Origin: Gaeumannomyces sp. JS-464
Taxonomy: Eukaryota > Ascomycota > Sordariomycetes > Magnaporthales > Magnaporthaceae
DNA length: 64,000 nucleotides
NCBI GenBank assembly: GCA_002197995.1
Contig: NGZR01000001.1
Span: 8,060,001-8,124,000, forward strand
Direction: 5' to 3'
The position numbers and the translations under genes were made by a program. Of the stretch, positions 1 to 12,344 are shown in pieces. The stretch's first letter is position 1. Every line of letters begins with the position of its first letter. Under the pieces are notes generated by a model. That model did not search any database and had not been told where the DNA came from. It saw only the letters and a list, made by a program, of their open reading frames with translations.

Positions 1-847
1 AGCGAGAGGGCCGGGGCACGCTCGGCGCCGGTGATGAGGGTCCAGGCCGTCAGCGGCTTCCCTGTCTGTATAACCAGTTAATCCATGTGGGGTGCGAGGT
101 AAATGTTACCGGAAATCATGAAGTCACTCACAACCAAAAGCAGCCGAAAGGCCATTGCGCCGACCAGATACACGACCGACTTCTTGTTGCCGGGCTGCAG
201 CGGTGCGCGGTCTATGGCGCAATTATTGAAGATGACGTTAATGAGGTCGAAGACGTCGTCGACGAACGTCCTCACCTCTTCTTCATCTCCCGCGCTTTTC
301 CCGCCGCGAGCAGCAGTCAGGTCAGGTCGCGACTTCAGGACAGCAACCAGCTTGACCATTGACTGTGCGTACGACACGCTGGTCTGCACCATGAGGCTGC
401 CCTGGCCCGGGTGCTTTAGTGCAGACACACATGCTCTAGACGGATGGGACTGTCAGCGCGGATGCAGAGGCTAGGGGGCTGGGGGTGAAGGCCATGTCGA
501 TGGCCGACCACATACGTGGAGAGAGCGAGCAGACGCTCGTGGACGTCCATGAGGTCGCCAAAGTTGACATCGCGCCAATAGATCAGGAACTCGTGGATGA
601 AGGCGTGGAAACCAGCCCAGGGCGTGTTGCCGCCCTCTGGTGGCTCGTCGTCCTCGGGCAGGTTCTTTTCTATCAGGTTCCGCAGAGCAGATCCCGCCTT
701 GGGGTACCTCCTGCGCAGCTCCTGGCCCAGAGCGAAGTAGACTGGCGGCGAGTCCGGCTCGGCCAAAAGCCACTGGCTCAGGGTCTCGCCATCGCCCGCG
801 ACGACGTGTTCCCTTATGCCCTTGAGGAAGGTCGGGAGGATGTCCAT
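1..847 (-). CDS. CSN12: CSN12/Thp1-like PCI-domain protein (3' end outside window)
   Basis: The N-terminal half of a CSN12-type protein, a PCI-domain family linked to the COP9 signalosome and, as yeast Thp1, to TREX-2 mRNA export. Exon 1 runs 847-516, exon 2 435-132 and exon 3 from 65 out of the window. The first intron starts GTATGT and ends CTAG after a GCTGAC branch site; the second starts GTGAGT and ends ACAG. All junctions keep frame. The family is recognised from the opening MDILPTFLKGIREHVVAGDG, the later ELRRRYPKAGSALRNLI, and the helical stretch FVDDVFDLINVIFNNCAIDR followed by GNKKSVVYLVGAMAFRLLL. The catalytically inert PCI/winged-helix part should lie beyond the left edge. It is divergent from nothing visible: its 5' end faces the 3' end of the thiolase gene. 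The family assignment is by remembered similarity, so moderately sure. Confidence 0.75.
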
Positions 848-1568
848 AATGTCCTGCGCCTATGCTGGGCAGAAAGGGACTTGGATGCGGGTTTGCGGCA
901 GTTGAACCCTGCCTACCCCGTTGTCTCTGCTCCTGAGAGGTCGCGAATTGCGTGCGACTCGGTGAGGACTGTAAAATCCAATTGGCTGACGCTCTGCAAA
1001 CGCGTTACTCCAAGACGGGCGTCATGGGCTCGGCTCGGCTAGCTGGAGAAGCTCGGCCAGTCAGAAGACAGGAGAGAAAATATGAGACCAGAAGCCGAGG
1101 CGCATCCACAGGAGAGACTTGCCAATTCTCTTTAGGAAAATACCTACGATATAAAAGTGCCTCCATTCTGGCTCTATTCAGGCGCCCAAGTGGCATTGTG
1201 GTTGCTATTGTTGCGGCACGCAACGATTGTCGGTGCACGATCCATGTGGGTCGTGGCCCACCGCAGCGGATTGGCCGGATTGCAGGCGTGGTGAGAAAGT
1301 TCACTTCAAGTGCTTCAAGTCTAAGCGTTTAAGACAAACACCTACGCCAACTCCCGACCCTGAGGATAACACATGTGCTTCTATCTCTAGTCTCATATAT
1401 CCTACAACGGAGACCTCTAAGCACCCGAGAATCTACCGGGCGAGACATCTGAACATCACAGTGGTGCATCGTTGGGGTAAAACCAAGCACCAAGGCCGCA
1501 CCAAATGGCCAGTTCTCGCGCCTGGTCGATTCGAGTACCCGCCTGTTTCGGGGTCAACCATTGCTATC
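848..1568. other. intergenic: CSN12 5' flank / thiolase 3' flank
   Basis: No gene is recognised. The stretch must hold the CSN12 promoter on the minus strand and the thiolase 3' untranslated region. Short open frames on both strands show no family signature. Confidence 0.6.
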
Positions 1569-3031
1569 TTATACCGACTCAATCCTCTGCACCACCATAG
1601 CCGTTGCCGCTCCCCCTCCGTTGCAAATGGCTGCTACGCCGTACTCGCCGGGCTTGAGCTGGTGCAGAAGCGTCACGAGAAATGCGCGACCCAGAGCTGC
1701 CGAGAGCGTGACCAAGCGAGATGGCGCCTCCCAGGGGGTTCACGCGCGCATTTTCAAGACCGAGAATCTATCGCGATAGAGAAAAATACGCGTTAGTCTG
1801 ATAAGTAACCACTCTGGGCAAGCCAAGCGGCCTGGTCAAAACATGACAACGTGGAAAACGACAGCTCTTACCTTCTCGTTCGCCTTGATGACGGCGGCAA
1901 ATGCCTCGTTGAATTCCCACACGGCCACCTGGTCCTTGGTGATTCCAGCGCGCTTCAGGGCAATTGGCACCGCCTCGGACGGGGCCACGGGGAAATCGAC
2001 CGGGTCGATGGCGGCATCGGCCGAGCCGCAGATCCTTGCCAGCACCCGAGAGCCGGTTCCGAATTCCTGGGCGATGGCCTTGCTACCAAGCACCAGGGCG
2101 CTCGCTCCGTCGTTGAGCGTCGAGGAGTTGGCCGCCGTGACGGTCCCCGTGCCGTCCCGGACAAAGGCAGGCTTCAGAGTCGGCACCTTGTCGAGCTTGA
2201 CGTCCAGGTAGCCCTCGTCCGTGTCGATGACCTTGTCGCCTTTCCTCGACGACACCGTGACGGGCACAATCTCGTCGGCAAAGGCGTTGGACTTCCATGC
2301 GGCCTGCGCCCGCTCGTAGGATCGGATCGCGTACTCGTCCTGCATCTCCCTCGTGATGCCATACTTCTTGGCCGTCTTCTCGGCGCAATTGCCCATGTGG
2401 AATTGGTCATAGACGTCGGTCAGTCCGTCCTTGATCAGGCCGTCTTCAAGCTGCACGTGGCCGAAGGCGGGCAGGCTGCTGCTCCGCGGCAGGTAGTAGG
2501 GCACCCGCGACATGTTCTCCATGCCGCCAGCGATCTGGGCTTCGGCCAAGCCGAGCTGGATGTTTTGCGCCGCCAGGACGACCGACTTCAGCCCCGAGGC
2601 GCAAACCTTGTTGATCGTCGTCGCCTCCACCGACGAGGGGAGACCGGCGAAGATGGCGGCTTGCCGCGCCGGCGCCTGGCCGACGGAGCCCTGTAGCACA
2701 TTGCCCATGTACACATCACTGATCTTGGAGACGGGCACCTTGGACTTTTCCAGCGCAGACTTGATGGCGACGGCGGCGAGTTTCGGCGCGGGGACAGTGG
2801 TGAAGGATCCATTGAACTGCGATTGTCAGTACGTGTGTCACGTATGTTGACAGGGTTTGAGTGCAGTACCTTTGCCGTCGGTGTCCTCGAGGCGCTGAGA
2901 ATGTAGGCGTCGCGGACTTCTTGTTGCAGGGCGGCTCGCGCACTGAAGAGCCGGCTGGGGGAGCTCCATCGGGCCGAAGCTGAGAGGGCCGAGCCGGCTG
3001 TGGAAACCGGCCGCGAGCACTGGCGAATCAT
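1569..3031 (-). CDS. ERG10: acetyl-CoA C-acetyltransferase (acetoacetyl-CoA thiolase), frame broken near the C terminus
   Basis: Condenses two acetyl-CoA to acetoacetyl-CoA (thiolase II), feeding mevalonate or ketone metabolism. Exons are 3031-2870, 2816-1872 and 1767-1569. The first exon encodes an Arg/Ser-rich, basic leader ([20 protein letters not shown]) before [16 protein letters not shown], which suggests a mitochondrial form. The nucleophile lies in [10 protein letters not shown], the NEAF loop is present, the catalytic His lies in [15 protein letters not shown], and the second catalytic Cys in [13 protein letters not shown]. Between the last two motifs there is one base too many: the run of three A (plus strand 1680-1682) shifts the frame, so literal translation ends at a TGA after a short unrelated tail and loses the catalytic Cys. 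Removing one A restores a normal end at 1569. Sequence error or a disabled copy are both possible; cytosolic and mitochondrial paralogues usually coexist, so a dead copy would be tolerable. Confidence 0.9.
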
Positions 3032-4434
3032 ACTGTCTGTGAATCGAGGAATGGGCGGTAGGAGACAATGCAAGTAAACCAAATGACTGAGCAGAAGCAC
3101 TGTTTGGGCAATTTCTTGGGAGAATGTGAGGAGCGGCTAGGTTTATTTGCTCCATGTAAGCTCGAGGAGCTCTTGTCTGTCTGGCTTGTGACCTCGGGTC
3201 GGCTTTCACCACGCCGCCACCTTGACTCGACCCGCCACTAGCCGAACCCCCATTGCCCCGGACGCGGTCCAAGACCCCTCCAGACGCCCGGATCCGCCTC
3301 GCTGCAGGGGCTAGGCAAGAGCTTGGCTCCTCGAAATGCGGCAGACGTAATGTCTAGGACAAGTCCTTTTGAGAAGCATGCCGCCTTTGAATATTCGAAT
3401 TTTCCCTTGGCATAGGTTGGGGACCGACTGCTACGCTCGGGTCCTTGCCAGGCAGCACGGGAAAACGTCGAGAAAACAGGAGTGAAAAGAGAAGTGACCA
3501 AATGGTCAAGATAACAGAAATTAGCTCCCCGAGCAGGTAGCCATGGTATTCGGAGCTCGGAAGCCTAGGTTGGTTGAAGGTTAGGGCAGAGCAGCCCGCT
3601 CGTGGGCCTACATAAGGGAGACTGCCCCTGAGACGGAGAATTTTTAATTTTTTTTTTTAATTTTTTTTTAGTGCTACTGGAACGCGATTGAGTCCGACCA
3701 AACAATCCGTCCAAAGAGACTTCCTCCTCGGATATCGGGATGCCTCGAGACGATGCACTCCATGGCGGCGATGTTAACTGCACTGCCAAATAAATGATAA
3801 ATGCTGCGAATCGGCTGAAAAGCGCCATGCAATTCGGGAAAGTCCCGCCGTCGTGAGAACAGAGTTCTTGTTGGCAACGGCGGCGGCGGCGGCGGAGGAT
3901 CCGAAGGATGTTGGAGGATTTGGGAATGAGGGTTTGGGAGATGACTGGAGGGAGAGTCGGGAGGATTGGAAGGAACAGTGCTCGTCGGTTTGAATAGCTT
4001 CATTTCCAACTGGAGGTTCTCAATTGGGTGGCGGCGGCCTGCTTAGCGACAGGCACAGGTGAGTCCCAGTATCCAGATCGGGGAGTCCTGCTAGACAAAT
4101 TACAGCACGCCAACCAATGATTGCCGCCGTAAATGCTGCGTCACGTGGCCGGCCGCCTGCGTCCAGCGGTCCAGCCCAATATCCCCGTTTAGCTCCGATT
4201 GCCGCCTCCACCGGCATCGCCGCCTTACCAATACAGATTGTCCGCCCCGTTGTCAATGAGCACACGCTCAAACCAGGCCCCCATATAAAGTGCCGTTTCC
4301 GACACCAAGCTAGCAACCTGAACTGCTCCCTATCGTTGTGCACTTCCTCCTGTCACACCTGACGACGATCTGACCCCGCGGCCACCCCGCAAGCCAGAAA
4401 GCGAGAACGAAGCGAAACCACCGAGCAGATCAAA
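3032..4434. promoter_or_regulatory. divergent intergenic region between thiolase and RAD6
   Basis: This 1.4-kb gap separates two divergently transcribed genes and must contain both promoters. It holds A/T homopolymer runs at about 3640-3670, of the kind that deplete nucleosomes, and CCG-type trinucleotide runs near 3875-3895. No gene is recognised. Confidence 0.6.
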
Positions 4435-5144
4435 ATGTCCACCGCCGCCCGACGCCGCCTGATGCGTGACTTCAAGGTGAATACGCAATCAATGTCCCCT
4501 AGACTATCAGGGAGCTCCTAAGAATGGCTTTGGTGCACTTTTCTGGAGGCCATGATGACGATCCTAACATCATCCTCTATCTACAGCGCATGCAAACGGA
4601 CCCTCCCGCCGGTGTTTCCGCATCTCCTGTTCCCGACAACGTGATGACATGGTAGGCAGAACCATCGGATCCCGGCGCGATAAGGCTCCCCACGTTGACC
4701 ACGACGCACTCGCTAGGAACGCTGTTATCATCGGCCCTGCAGACACCCCCTTCGAGGACGGAACCTTCCGCCTGGTGATGCACTTCGAGGAGCAGTACCC
4801 CAACAAACCACCGTCAGTCAAATTCATCAGCCAGATGTTCCACCCCAACGTCTATGCCACGGGGGAGCTCTGTCTGGACATATTGCAAAACCGATGGAGT
4901 CCGACATACGACGTCGCCGCAGTCTTGACGAGCATTCAAAGGTGCGAGCTACGGGTTTACCGGCTTATCTTATCCACATGTCACTGACACCTGCCTCACC
5001 TGGCGCCTCTGCAGTTTGCTCAACGACCCGAACACCGGCTCTCCTGCCAACGTCGAAGCCTCGAATCTGTACAAAGACAACCGCAAAGAGTACTATAAGA
5101 GGGTTCGGGAGACTGTGGAGAAGAGCTGGGAGGGTGATGAGTAA
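4435..5144 (+). CDS. RAD6: ubiquitin-conjugating enzyme E2 RAD6/UBC2
   Basis: E2 enzyme that monoubiquitinates histone H2B (with Bre1) and PCNA (with Rad18) and serves the N-end rule pathway. Four exons: 4435-4476, 4587-4651, 4717-4941 and 5015-5144, giving about 153 residues, the usual length. The start [20 protein letters not shown] is the invariant RAD6 N terminus. The UBC fold shows [19 protein letters not shown], the HPN motif in [10 protein letters not shown], and the active-site Cys in [18 protein letters not shown]. The tail ends EKSWEGDE and lacks the long polyacidic tail of budding yeast Rad6, as in other filamentous ascomycetes (mus-8 of Neurospora). All four splice junctions are canonical and in frame, and no indel is needed. 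The gene is divergent from the thiolase. Confidence 0.97.
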
Positions 5145-6873
5145 GGGGCTCAGGCGTCAAGAGAAAGGGCTCTGCCTGGACTCGCACTCAGTCTATAGGC
5201 CGGGAGCTCGCTCCTAGCCACTTGGACAAGATTCCACACACGCACACATACATGCATACGTTCACTCGGGTGCTTGCCAGCTACTTGACAGTACTGAGCG
5301 GCTGCCGAGCGCCGGCGCAGGCATGGTTGACAGATGCCTGCTTTCCCTGGGTGGGTGAAGCGGCTCTCGCCTTTGCTCTGCTGAGGCATCTTTCCCTCTC
5401 CTCTTCCCTTGCTCTTCTTTTTTTGCATGGATGAACTCTCCCAGAGATCTCAAGGTCTGGCGTTTTTGGCGTTTCGGCTGGTGTATTTTCTTCCCGAGAT
5501 TCCATACCCGACTAAGAAGCGCTTTTCTTTTCTCTATACTCCTAGGTTATACACTCTATTGTCCTTGATGCCACTGGCGCTAGCCAGAACCCACTGCGGC
5601 CATGCATAGCGCTTCCAGAGTGTTTGACGGGCTCGCTGGTATAAGACGCCGTGCGTGGGACGTGCGTATTGATTAGCCTGTGCAACACGGATGACCTCCG
5701 TTGAGATGCCGAGTTATGGAACTGGAGTCATAGTATACCTCCCTTTCCCATATGCCGACATGTTTTCCCTAACGATTGGGTTACAGTGCCTTTGCTGATG
5801 TGTAATCGGACCATTTTCTCTGATTTCCCGTCCCCTGTGAGCCGTAGTCCTCGCTCTGCGTGTCTTGCAGGCCTGTGAATAACAAGGGCCAGGAATAACC
5901 CCTTTACGGGGAGTGCCCTGTAAGAGTTTGTCATTGATACAGAGCATACTGACTTCCGAAAATTTGTTCTCGTTCATTTCCCTGGGTCGTTTCCTCTGCC
6001 GAATTCCTATTCCTTTGTCCTCTAAAAATTGCTTTGGGAATGGATGGAGGTTGGAAGTCCTTATCGCTTGCCCCTTTTAGGGAATGATACTGTAGTTGCC
6101 AGGCTGCAATGGCGTCTGTCCTTTTAGGAGCTAGTCGCAGGGGTCGAATCTAGTCTTCAAAAACAACATGTAAAGCTGCCCCAAGTTGAGGGAGTGCCTG
6201 CAGACATGTGCTGTCCGAGCCTGATCCTGAGGGTTGCGCACGTCTTAGGGGTAGTGGGGCTGTCGTGCGGTGCGGGCGCGGGTGCTGAGGGGCGGGTGCG
6301 CGGGTGGGCATGAATGAACTGAGGCGACTGCAATGCCTGACACCAGCAGCCTCAGTCGGGCCCCGCCTTGCAATTTAGGTGTGTGACAGACTGCCTTGGG
6401 GTGATCGCCCATGAAACTCGGCCCAGCAAGGCACAGATTCTCCCACACGCGAACATTCCTGGCGCGTCATCAACAAACAGAGAGGTGTGCCCCCTCAAAA
6501 AAAACCAAACAGCCACCACGGGCGACCAGAGACAGCACTGCGTCAGCCGACTGCTGTCCCGGACGCGCACCGCGATTCCGGCAGGCCAGTGCAGTCAGTC
6601 CCGCCCCTGGGGCGCGCCGCCCTTGTTTTTGTTGCCCAACTTTTCCAATTTGATTTGCTCGAGTCGGTCGCAAACCCGACGACGGCAGCCCACTCAGTCG
6701 CCCGCCCACCGCCCTTCGCTCAGCCCGCGAAATCGAATCGCTTCCCACCCTTCGCTCGCCCGCTCGCTCTCCGTCACCCCCAACGAGACGGACCGCCGCC
6801 AGCTCGGCTGCCCGTGCATTCTTGATGACAACCCGGCCCTAGCATACGCCTCCAGCATCCAGAAGGCGGCGCC
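5145..6873. other. intergenic: RAD6 3' flank and kinesin promoter
   Basis: No gene is recognised in 1.7 kb. It contains a short CA-rich run at 5236-5262 and pyrimidine-rich stretches close to the kinesin start. Two-thirds of it lies upstream of the kinesin start, consistent with a long 5' leader or promoter. Confidence 0.55.
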
Positions 6874-9800
6874 ATGTCTTCGGCAAACAGTATCAAAGTC
6901 GTCGCCCGGTTCCGGCCCCAGAACCGGATCGAGAACGAGTCGGGCGGCCAGCCCATTGTCAGGTTCAGCGGCGATGACACCTGCACCGTCGACGTGCGTC
7001 TATCCCGCACGTCCTACCCCGCCCCCATTCTCTTTAGCATCCTGCGGCCTCCCGTCGCCCTTGCTGCCGACACCCGGTGGTGGGCGGCTCGCGGGAGGGG
7101 CCGAGAGAACGAACCGCTGACGTGAAATCGCGCCATGTCTAGTCCAAGGAGGCCCAGGGCACCTTCACCTTCGACCGAGTCTTTGATATGAACTGCAAGC
7201 AGTCCGACATTTTCGACTTCTCCATCAAGCCGACGGTGGACGATATTCTGAACGGCTACAATGGAACCGTCTTCGCCTACGGCCAGACAGGCGCTGGCAA
7301 GTCGTACACCATGATGGGCAGCAGCATAGACGATGATAACCGTGGTGTCATTCCGCGCATTGTCGAGCAGATCTTCGCTAGCATCATGTCCAGCCCTGGC
7401 ACCATCGAGTATACCGTGCGCGTCAGCTACATGGAGATTTACATGGAGCGTATTCGTGACCTGCTAGCGCCGCAAAACGACAACCTCCCCATCCACGAAG
7501 AGAAGAATCGTGGCGTCTACGTCAAGGGGCTCCTAGAGATCTACGTGTCCAGTGTCCAGGAGGTGTTCGAAGTCATGAGGCGGGGAGGAAACGCAAGGAC
7601 AGTGGCAGCCACTAACATTGAACCAGGAGTCTTCGCGGTCGCACTCCATATTTGTTGTCACCATCACGCAGAAGAACGTTGAGACCGGCTCCGCCAAGAG
7701 TGGCCAACTTTTCCTGGTTGATCTGGCTGGTAGCGAAAAGGTTGGCAAGACCGGAGCCAGTGGACAGACCTTGGAGGAGGCCAAGAAGATCAACAAGTCT
7801 CTGAGTGCTCTCGGCATGGTCATTAACAACCTGACAGACGGAAAATCCTCCTACATCCCGTACCGAGACTCGAAGCTTACCCGTATCCTACAAGAGTCGC
7901 TTGGTGGTAACAGTCGGACCACTCTGATCATCAACTGTTCCCCCAGCTCATACAACGATGCCGAGACGCTGAGTACCCTGCGTTTCGGTATGCGCGCTAA
8001 GTCGATCAAGAACAAAGCGAAGGTCAATGCGGAACTCAGCCCTGCCGAGCTCAAGATGCAGCTCGGGAAAGCCAAGACCACCATTACATCGTTCGAGAAC
8101 TACTGCGCTAGTCTCGAAGGGGAGGTCACCATCTGGCGCTCTGGAGAGACTGTCCCGAGGGAAAAATGGGTCCCGCCACGGGGGTCAGATGGCACTCCGT
8201 CTGCCAAGGGGGCTCTGCCGCCTCGGCCTTCGACACCTTCCAGGCTGCTGCCCGAAACAAGGGCGGAAACCCCAGTGGCCGAACGTTCGGCAACACCCTC
8301 GATTCCGCTCGAAAAGGACGAGCGTGAGGAATTCTTGCGGCGGGAAAACGAACTGCAAGATCAGCTGGCGGAGAAGGAGTCAGCTGCGGCGGCAGCCGAA
8401 CGGCAGTGGCGCGAAGCCAAGGAGGAGCTCACGATCCTCAAGGAGCATGATGGCAAGCTGGGCAAAGACAACGAGAGGCTACTGAGCGAGGCGAACGAGC
8501 TCAAGATGCAGTTCGAGCGTCTCACGTTCGAGGGGAAGGAGGCTCAGATCACCATGGATGCGCTAAAGGAAGCCAACTCTGAGCTCACGACAGAGCTCGA
8601 CGAGCTCAAGCAGCAGCTCCTAGACGTCAAGATGAGCACCAAGGAGACCACGGCGGTGCTTGATGAGAAGGAGAAAAAGAAGGCGGAGAAGATGGCCAAG
8701 ATGATGGCCGGCTTCGACCTGGGTGCCGACGTGTTCAGCGAAAACGAAAAGTCTATTGCGGATGCTATCAAACAACTCGAGGGCCTCCTGGAGCTGAGCA
8801 ATTCAGGCGACCCCATCCCTCCGGATGAGCTTAAGCAGCTTCAGTCTAGGCTGGTAGCGACCCAAGGAATCGTCCGGCAAGCCGAGCTTTCGCTGTACAG
8901 CAGTGTCTCGAGCGGATCAGAGGCGCGGCGCAGGGTCGAGCTCGAGGCTCGGCTCGAGGCGCTCCAGCAGGAGTATGAAGACCTCCTATCGCGCAACCTC
9001 GGCGAGGCCGACGTGGAGGAGCTGCGCGGGCGTCTGGCCAAGGCGTTCGAAGACAGGCAGGGCGCACAGGCGGAGCTTGTCGAGGAGCTCAAGGCCGAGA
9101 TCGCGCAAAAGGGAGCCGAGGCGGAGCGGATGAAGGTCTTGATCGAGGATCTCCAGCGCCAGGCCAAGGTGGCTGCCGCCGGTGCCAACGGGAGTGCGGG
9201 CGCGAGCGCGAGCGCACCCGTTGTCAACGGAAAGTCGGTAGCGCAGCAGATGGCCGAGTTTGACGTGATGAAGAAGAGCCTGATGCGCGACCTGCAGAAC
9301 CGCTGCGAGCGCGTAGTGGAGCTAGAGATCTCGCTCGACGAGACTCGCGAGCAGTACAACAACGTGCTCCGGTCCAGCAACAACCGGGCGCAGCAGAAGA
9401 AGATGGCGTTCCTGGAGCGCAATCTTGAGCAGCTCACGCACGTGCAGCGCCAGCTGGTCGAGCAAAACTCGAGCCTCAAGAAGGAGGTGGCCATTGCGGA
9501 GCGCAAACTTATTGCCCGCAATGAGCGCATTCAGAGCCTAGAGAGCTTGCTCCAGGACAGCCAGGAGAAGATGGCTCAGGCGAACCACAAGTACGACATA
9601 CCCCACCCCACCCTGCCATCCCCTATTTCACCCCATAACCCGTCATCCCATGCATGCATGCTAACCATTGGCTCTCCATCCTCTCAGGTTCGAGCTCCAG
9701 CTGGCCGCAGTCAAAGAGCGACTGGAGGCGGCAAAGGCCGGCAGCACCCGCGGGCTCGGCTCGCCAACCGGCCTCGGAGGCTTCAGCTTTGCCAATGCTG

Positions 9801-10013
9801 GCAGCCGCATCGCCAAGCCTCTGCGCGGCGGCGGCGGCGCCGACACCGCGACCAATCCGGTTGTCAACAACCTTCAGTCGTCCAGCGACAACAAGAGGTC
9901 AAGCGTACGTAGCAGATCTGCTCCTGCCAAACCTGTATCGCCCCTAGGATGCAAGGAACAAAAAACTAATCAAGTATTCTTTTTTTATGTAGTGGTTTTT
10001 CAACAAGTCATAG
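6874..10013 (+). CDS. conventional kinesin heavy chain (kinesin-1, fungal Nkin type), one apparent frameshift
   Basis: Plus-end microtubule motor for vesicle and hyphal-tip transport. Exons are 6874-6993, 7143-9590, 9688-9904 and 9993-10013. The start MSSANSIKVVARFRPQNRIE is the typical kinesin-1 opening. The motor head has the P-loop GQTGAGKSYTM, switch I in NQESSRSHSIF and switch II in LVDLAGSEK. It is followed by a neck, a long heptad coiled coil, a globular tail, and the short ending WFFNKS on its own 21-nt last exon. Frame is lost at 7618-7619: the conserved stretch before switch I reads AACATTGAACCAG where one T fewer would give the expected Asn-Met-Asn-Gln. A literal reading stops in VAATNIEPG and removes switch I. 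No intron of credible size can bridge it. Everything downstream is open and conserved, so a sequence error is most likely. Confidence 0.95.
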
Positions 10014-11104
10014 ATGCAAGCCCAGCTCTGAACGACAAGCTGTTCCGACGGTGTCCGTCTGGTGCGACTCCGCCATGCCTAACATGATGATGAAAATTAT
10101 GCACCTCTCTATCCTTTGATTGATTTATGGAGGCCATCTTGAGAATCAAGAAGACCTGTTTGTTTACGAGCCCCTAGAGTTTGAAAGAGTCCATGTCAGC
10201 AATCTTTCCTTTCCCCTAGACGCAGCAGAGGAGATGGATACGGTTGCCAAAGTTTTGTTTTCCTTTGTCCTCTGCCCTTTTGTCAGTCACTTTTTCTGCT
10301 TTTTTTTTTTTTTTTTCAGTGTATGACCTCCCGATGACAAAAGCCTCGGCCCGTTTGCCGTTTACGCAGACGGTACGGCCGACGGTGCGTGCATCACAGC
10401 GCTCCAGGACCGCGGATTTGGTTTCCTTGTGTCTGGCATTCAGCAGCAGCATGTACTGGCTGATCAGCATACCATCCAAATGTCATAGGAAATAGGCGTA
10501 TAAGGGATAGAGGCAAGTGCCCCTGTCACGCGGGGATGAGTATCGTCCTTTTTTTTGGTTGTGGGCGGCGCAATTGTGGATTTTTGCGTGCTGGGAAGGC
10601 AAGACAACAAATGAGGTAGATGCCTTGAGGGCACAAATCCAGAGGCAGCTAGATGCCTCGACTCGGCCAACCGACATCAAGCTACAGCCGCATATATACT
10701 TGTCTATGCCAACAGGTACCTTGACTGTCTATGCTGAGTGCATGGTGACACGTGATTGTGATAGACAGGACGACACTCGTGCTGTTTATTGCTCTATTCT
10801 TTGGCAGATGTTCGGACGAGCCCGGTCAATATCCAATGACTGACCTGAGCATCCCTCTTTCTCCCGTCTTATATCCCTGCTACCGGAGACCACCATAACC
10901 ACAACGCCGCCCAGTTGCTCGAAAAATCAGAGGGGGACAACAAAAAAGACAGTGTAGCTCTCAGCAAGCCAAAAATATATGCCAAGTCAGTATCCGCCGG
11001 CGCCGCTGGCAACAGCAGCTAGCCGGCATCTAAAACAAGAGGGGTGTGTGTTCGGCGTATAAACAAGTCCCTATCTTCGTATATGGAGGGATAATTTGAG
11101 TTGT
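10014..11104. other. intergenic between convergent genes
   Basis: This 1.1-kb gap separates the 3' ends of kinesin and the membrane-protein gene. It contains a 16-base T run at about 10302-10317 and otherwise nothing recognisable. Confidence 0.6.
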
Positions 11105-12344
11105 TCAACCACTGCGCGAGATGAGAACCGTCTGCGGGACGATGACGGCGGCGATCAAGAGGAAGAGAACAAAGGTGAGAGCGATGACCTTGGCCATGAG
11201 CTTGTAGAGGCGGACCCAGCTGTCGCGCGAAAAGGTGCGCAGGGCGTTGGGGATGGAGACGGAGGCGCTGCCGTTGATGACGGCGGGCTCGACGGTGCCG
11301 CCGAACGAGCGGTCGAAAGGCACGACCGTGTCCTCCTCGGGCGGCAGGATGCTAGCCTGGACGCGAACCAAAGCGACGCCGGCGGGGATCTGGATAAAAA
11401 GGAGGCAGAGGATGACCGTGGCCAGGATGGCAAAGTGCTTCCACGCCGCGATGGGCTGCTGGCTGCCGCCGGCCGGGGCCGAGTCGTCGTCGGCCGGGTT
11501 GGGGTTGTAGAGGTTCAGGGCGGCCTGGGGGACGCCGACCAGCCAGGCGACGCCGAAGGGCACATATTGGGTGAGGGTGGTGGCGAACCACTGGACGAGC
11601 ACGACGTACTTTGTGGCGTCAAAGGTGCGGCGGAAGGCGGGCATGCGGCGCCAGAAGGCGATGGAGACGGGCTTGGTCGAGATGACGATGTGGACCCAGG
11701 CCGTGTGCAGCTGGACGAGCGCCAGGTTGGCGACGAGGGTGCCGACGAGGAAGGGCACGAAGGGCACGGTGCTGACGAGGGCGCCGACCGTGGCCGTCGC
11801 GACCGACACGACCCACGCGCAGAACAGGCCGCGGAACAGGGCGCGCCAGCCGCCGAGGCGGTACAGCTGGCGCAGGGTGGCGCGCACGCTCGACGTGATG
11901 ATGACGCCCTCCTCGGGGGACGGGGCCTGGGGCCCGGCGCGCGGCTTGTTGCGGCGCGGCTGCTGCTGGCCGTTCTCGAACTCGTCGTCTTCGTCGTCGT
12001 CGTCGAGCGAGGGGGAGAGCTCGACGTATCTTGAGCTCGCGTGCGGGTCCTCGATCATGGCCAGCGTGGGGAGGACGCCGCCGAACGTGTACAAAACCTG
12101 TTACACGTTGCGTTTGCTGGTTAGTCGTTACCCGCCGGCGGCTCGCCCGCCCGCTTGTTCATCGCGGGATCCCAGGGGAGGAGGAGGAGATGCTTACAAA
12201 GACCGACAGCGGCAGGAAGACGGCGATATTTAGAAGGGCGATCAGGAAGATCCAGAAGCCCGACACGTTAGCTGCCACATCGCCGTCCGCTCCCGCGGCT
12301 CTTTTGGTGAGCTCGAGGCCCACGGCAGCCACGAGGCCATGCAT
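11105..12344 (-). CDS. multi-pass fungal membrane protein of unknown function
   Basis: Two exons, 12344-12198 and 12097-11105 (intron GTAAGC...CAG, phase 0), encode about 379 residues. Exon 1 gives MHGLVAAVGLELTKRAAGAD and a hydrophobic segment FWIFLIALLNIAVFLPLSVF that continues over the junction. After an acidic/polar loop (ELSPSLDDDDEDDEFENG, then a PRRNKPR basic patch) there are four to five further membrane segments, including CAWVVSVATATVGALVSTV, VQWFATTLTQYVPFGVAWLV, FAILATVILCLLFIQIPAGV and KVIALTFVLFLLIAAVIV. Similar fungal proteins are often labelled 'ubiquitin carrier protein' in databases, but no UBC or ubiquitin-related motif is visible, so that label is not adopted. Topology suggests an organelle or plasma-membrane protein with a cytosolic acidic loop. 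The function is not recognised. Confidence 0.85.

Noticed and set aside
1851..2696. Long plus-strand frame (about 280 codons) opposite the thiolase
   Set aside because: It is the antisense of a conserved GC-rich exon; the opposite strand encodes unmistakable thiolase motifs and the plus frame has no signature.
11096..12034. Long acidic plus-strand frame opposite the membrane protein
   Set aside because: A Gly/Asp/Glu-rich shadow of the GC-rich minus-strand exon; the minus frame has clear membrane segments and splice sites.
11105..12344. Label 'ubiquitin carrier protein' for the membrane protein
   Set aside because: Databases use this name for similar fungal proteins, but no E2 or ubiquitin-related motif is visible; the sequence shows only membrane segments.
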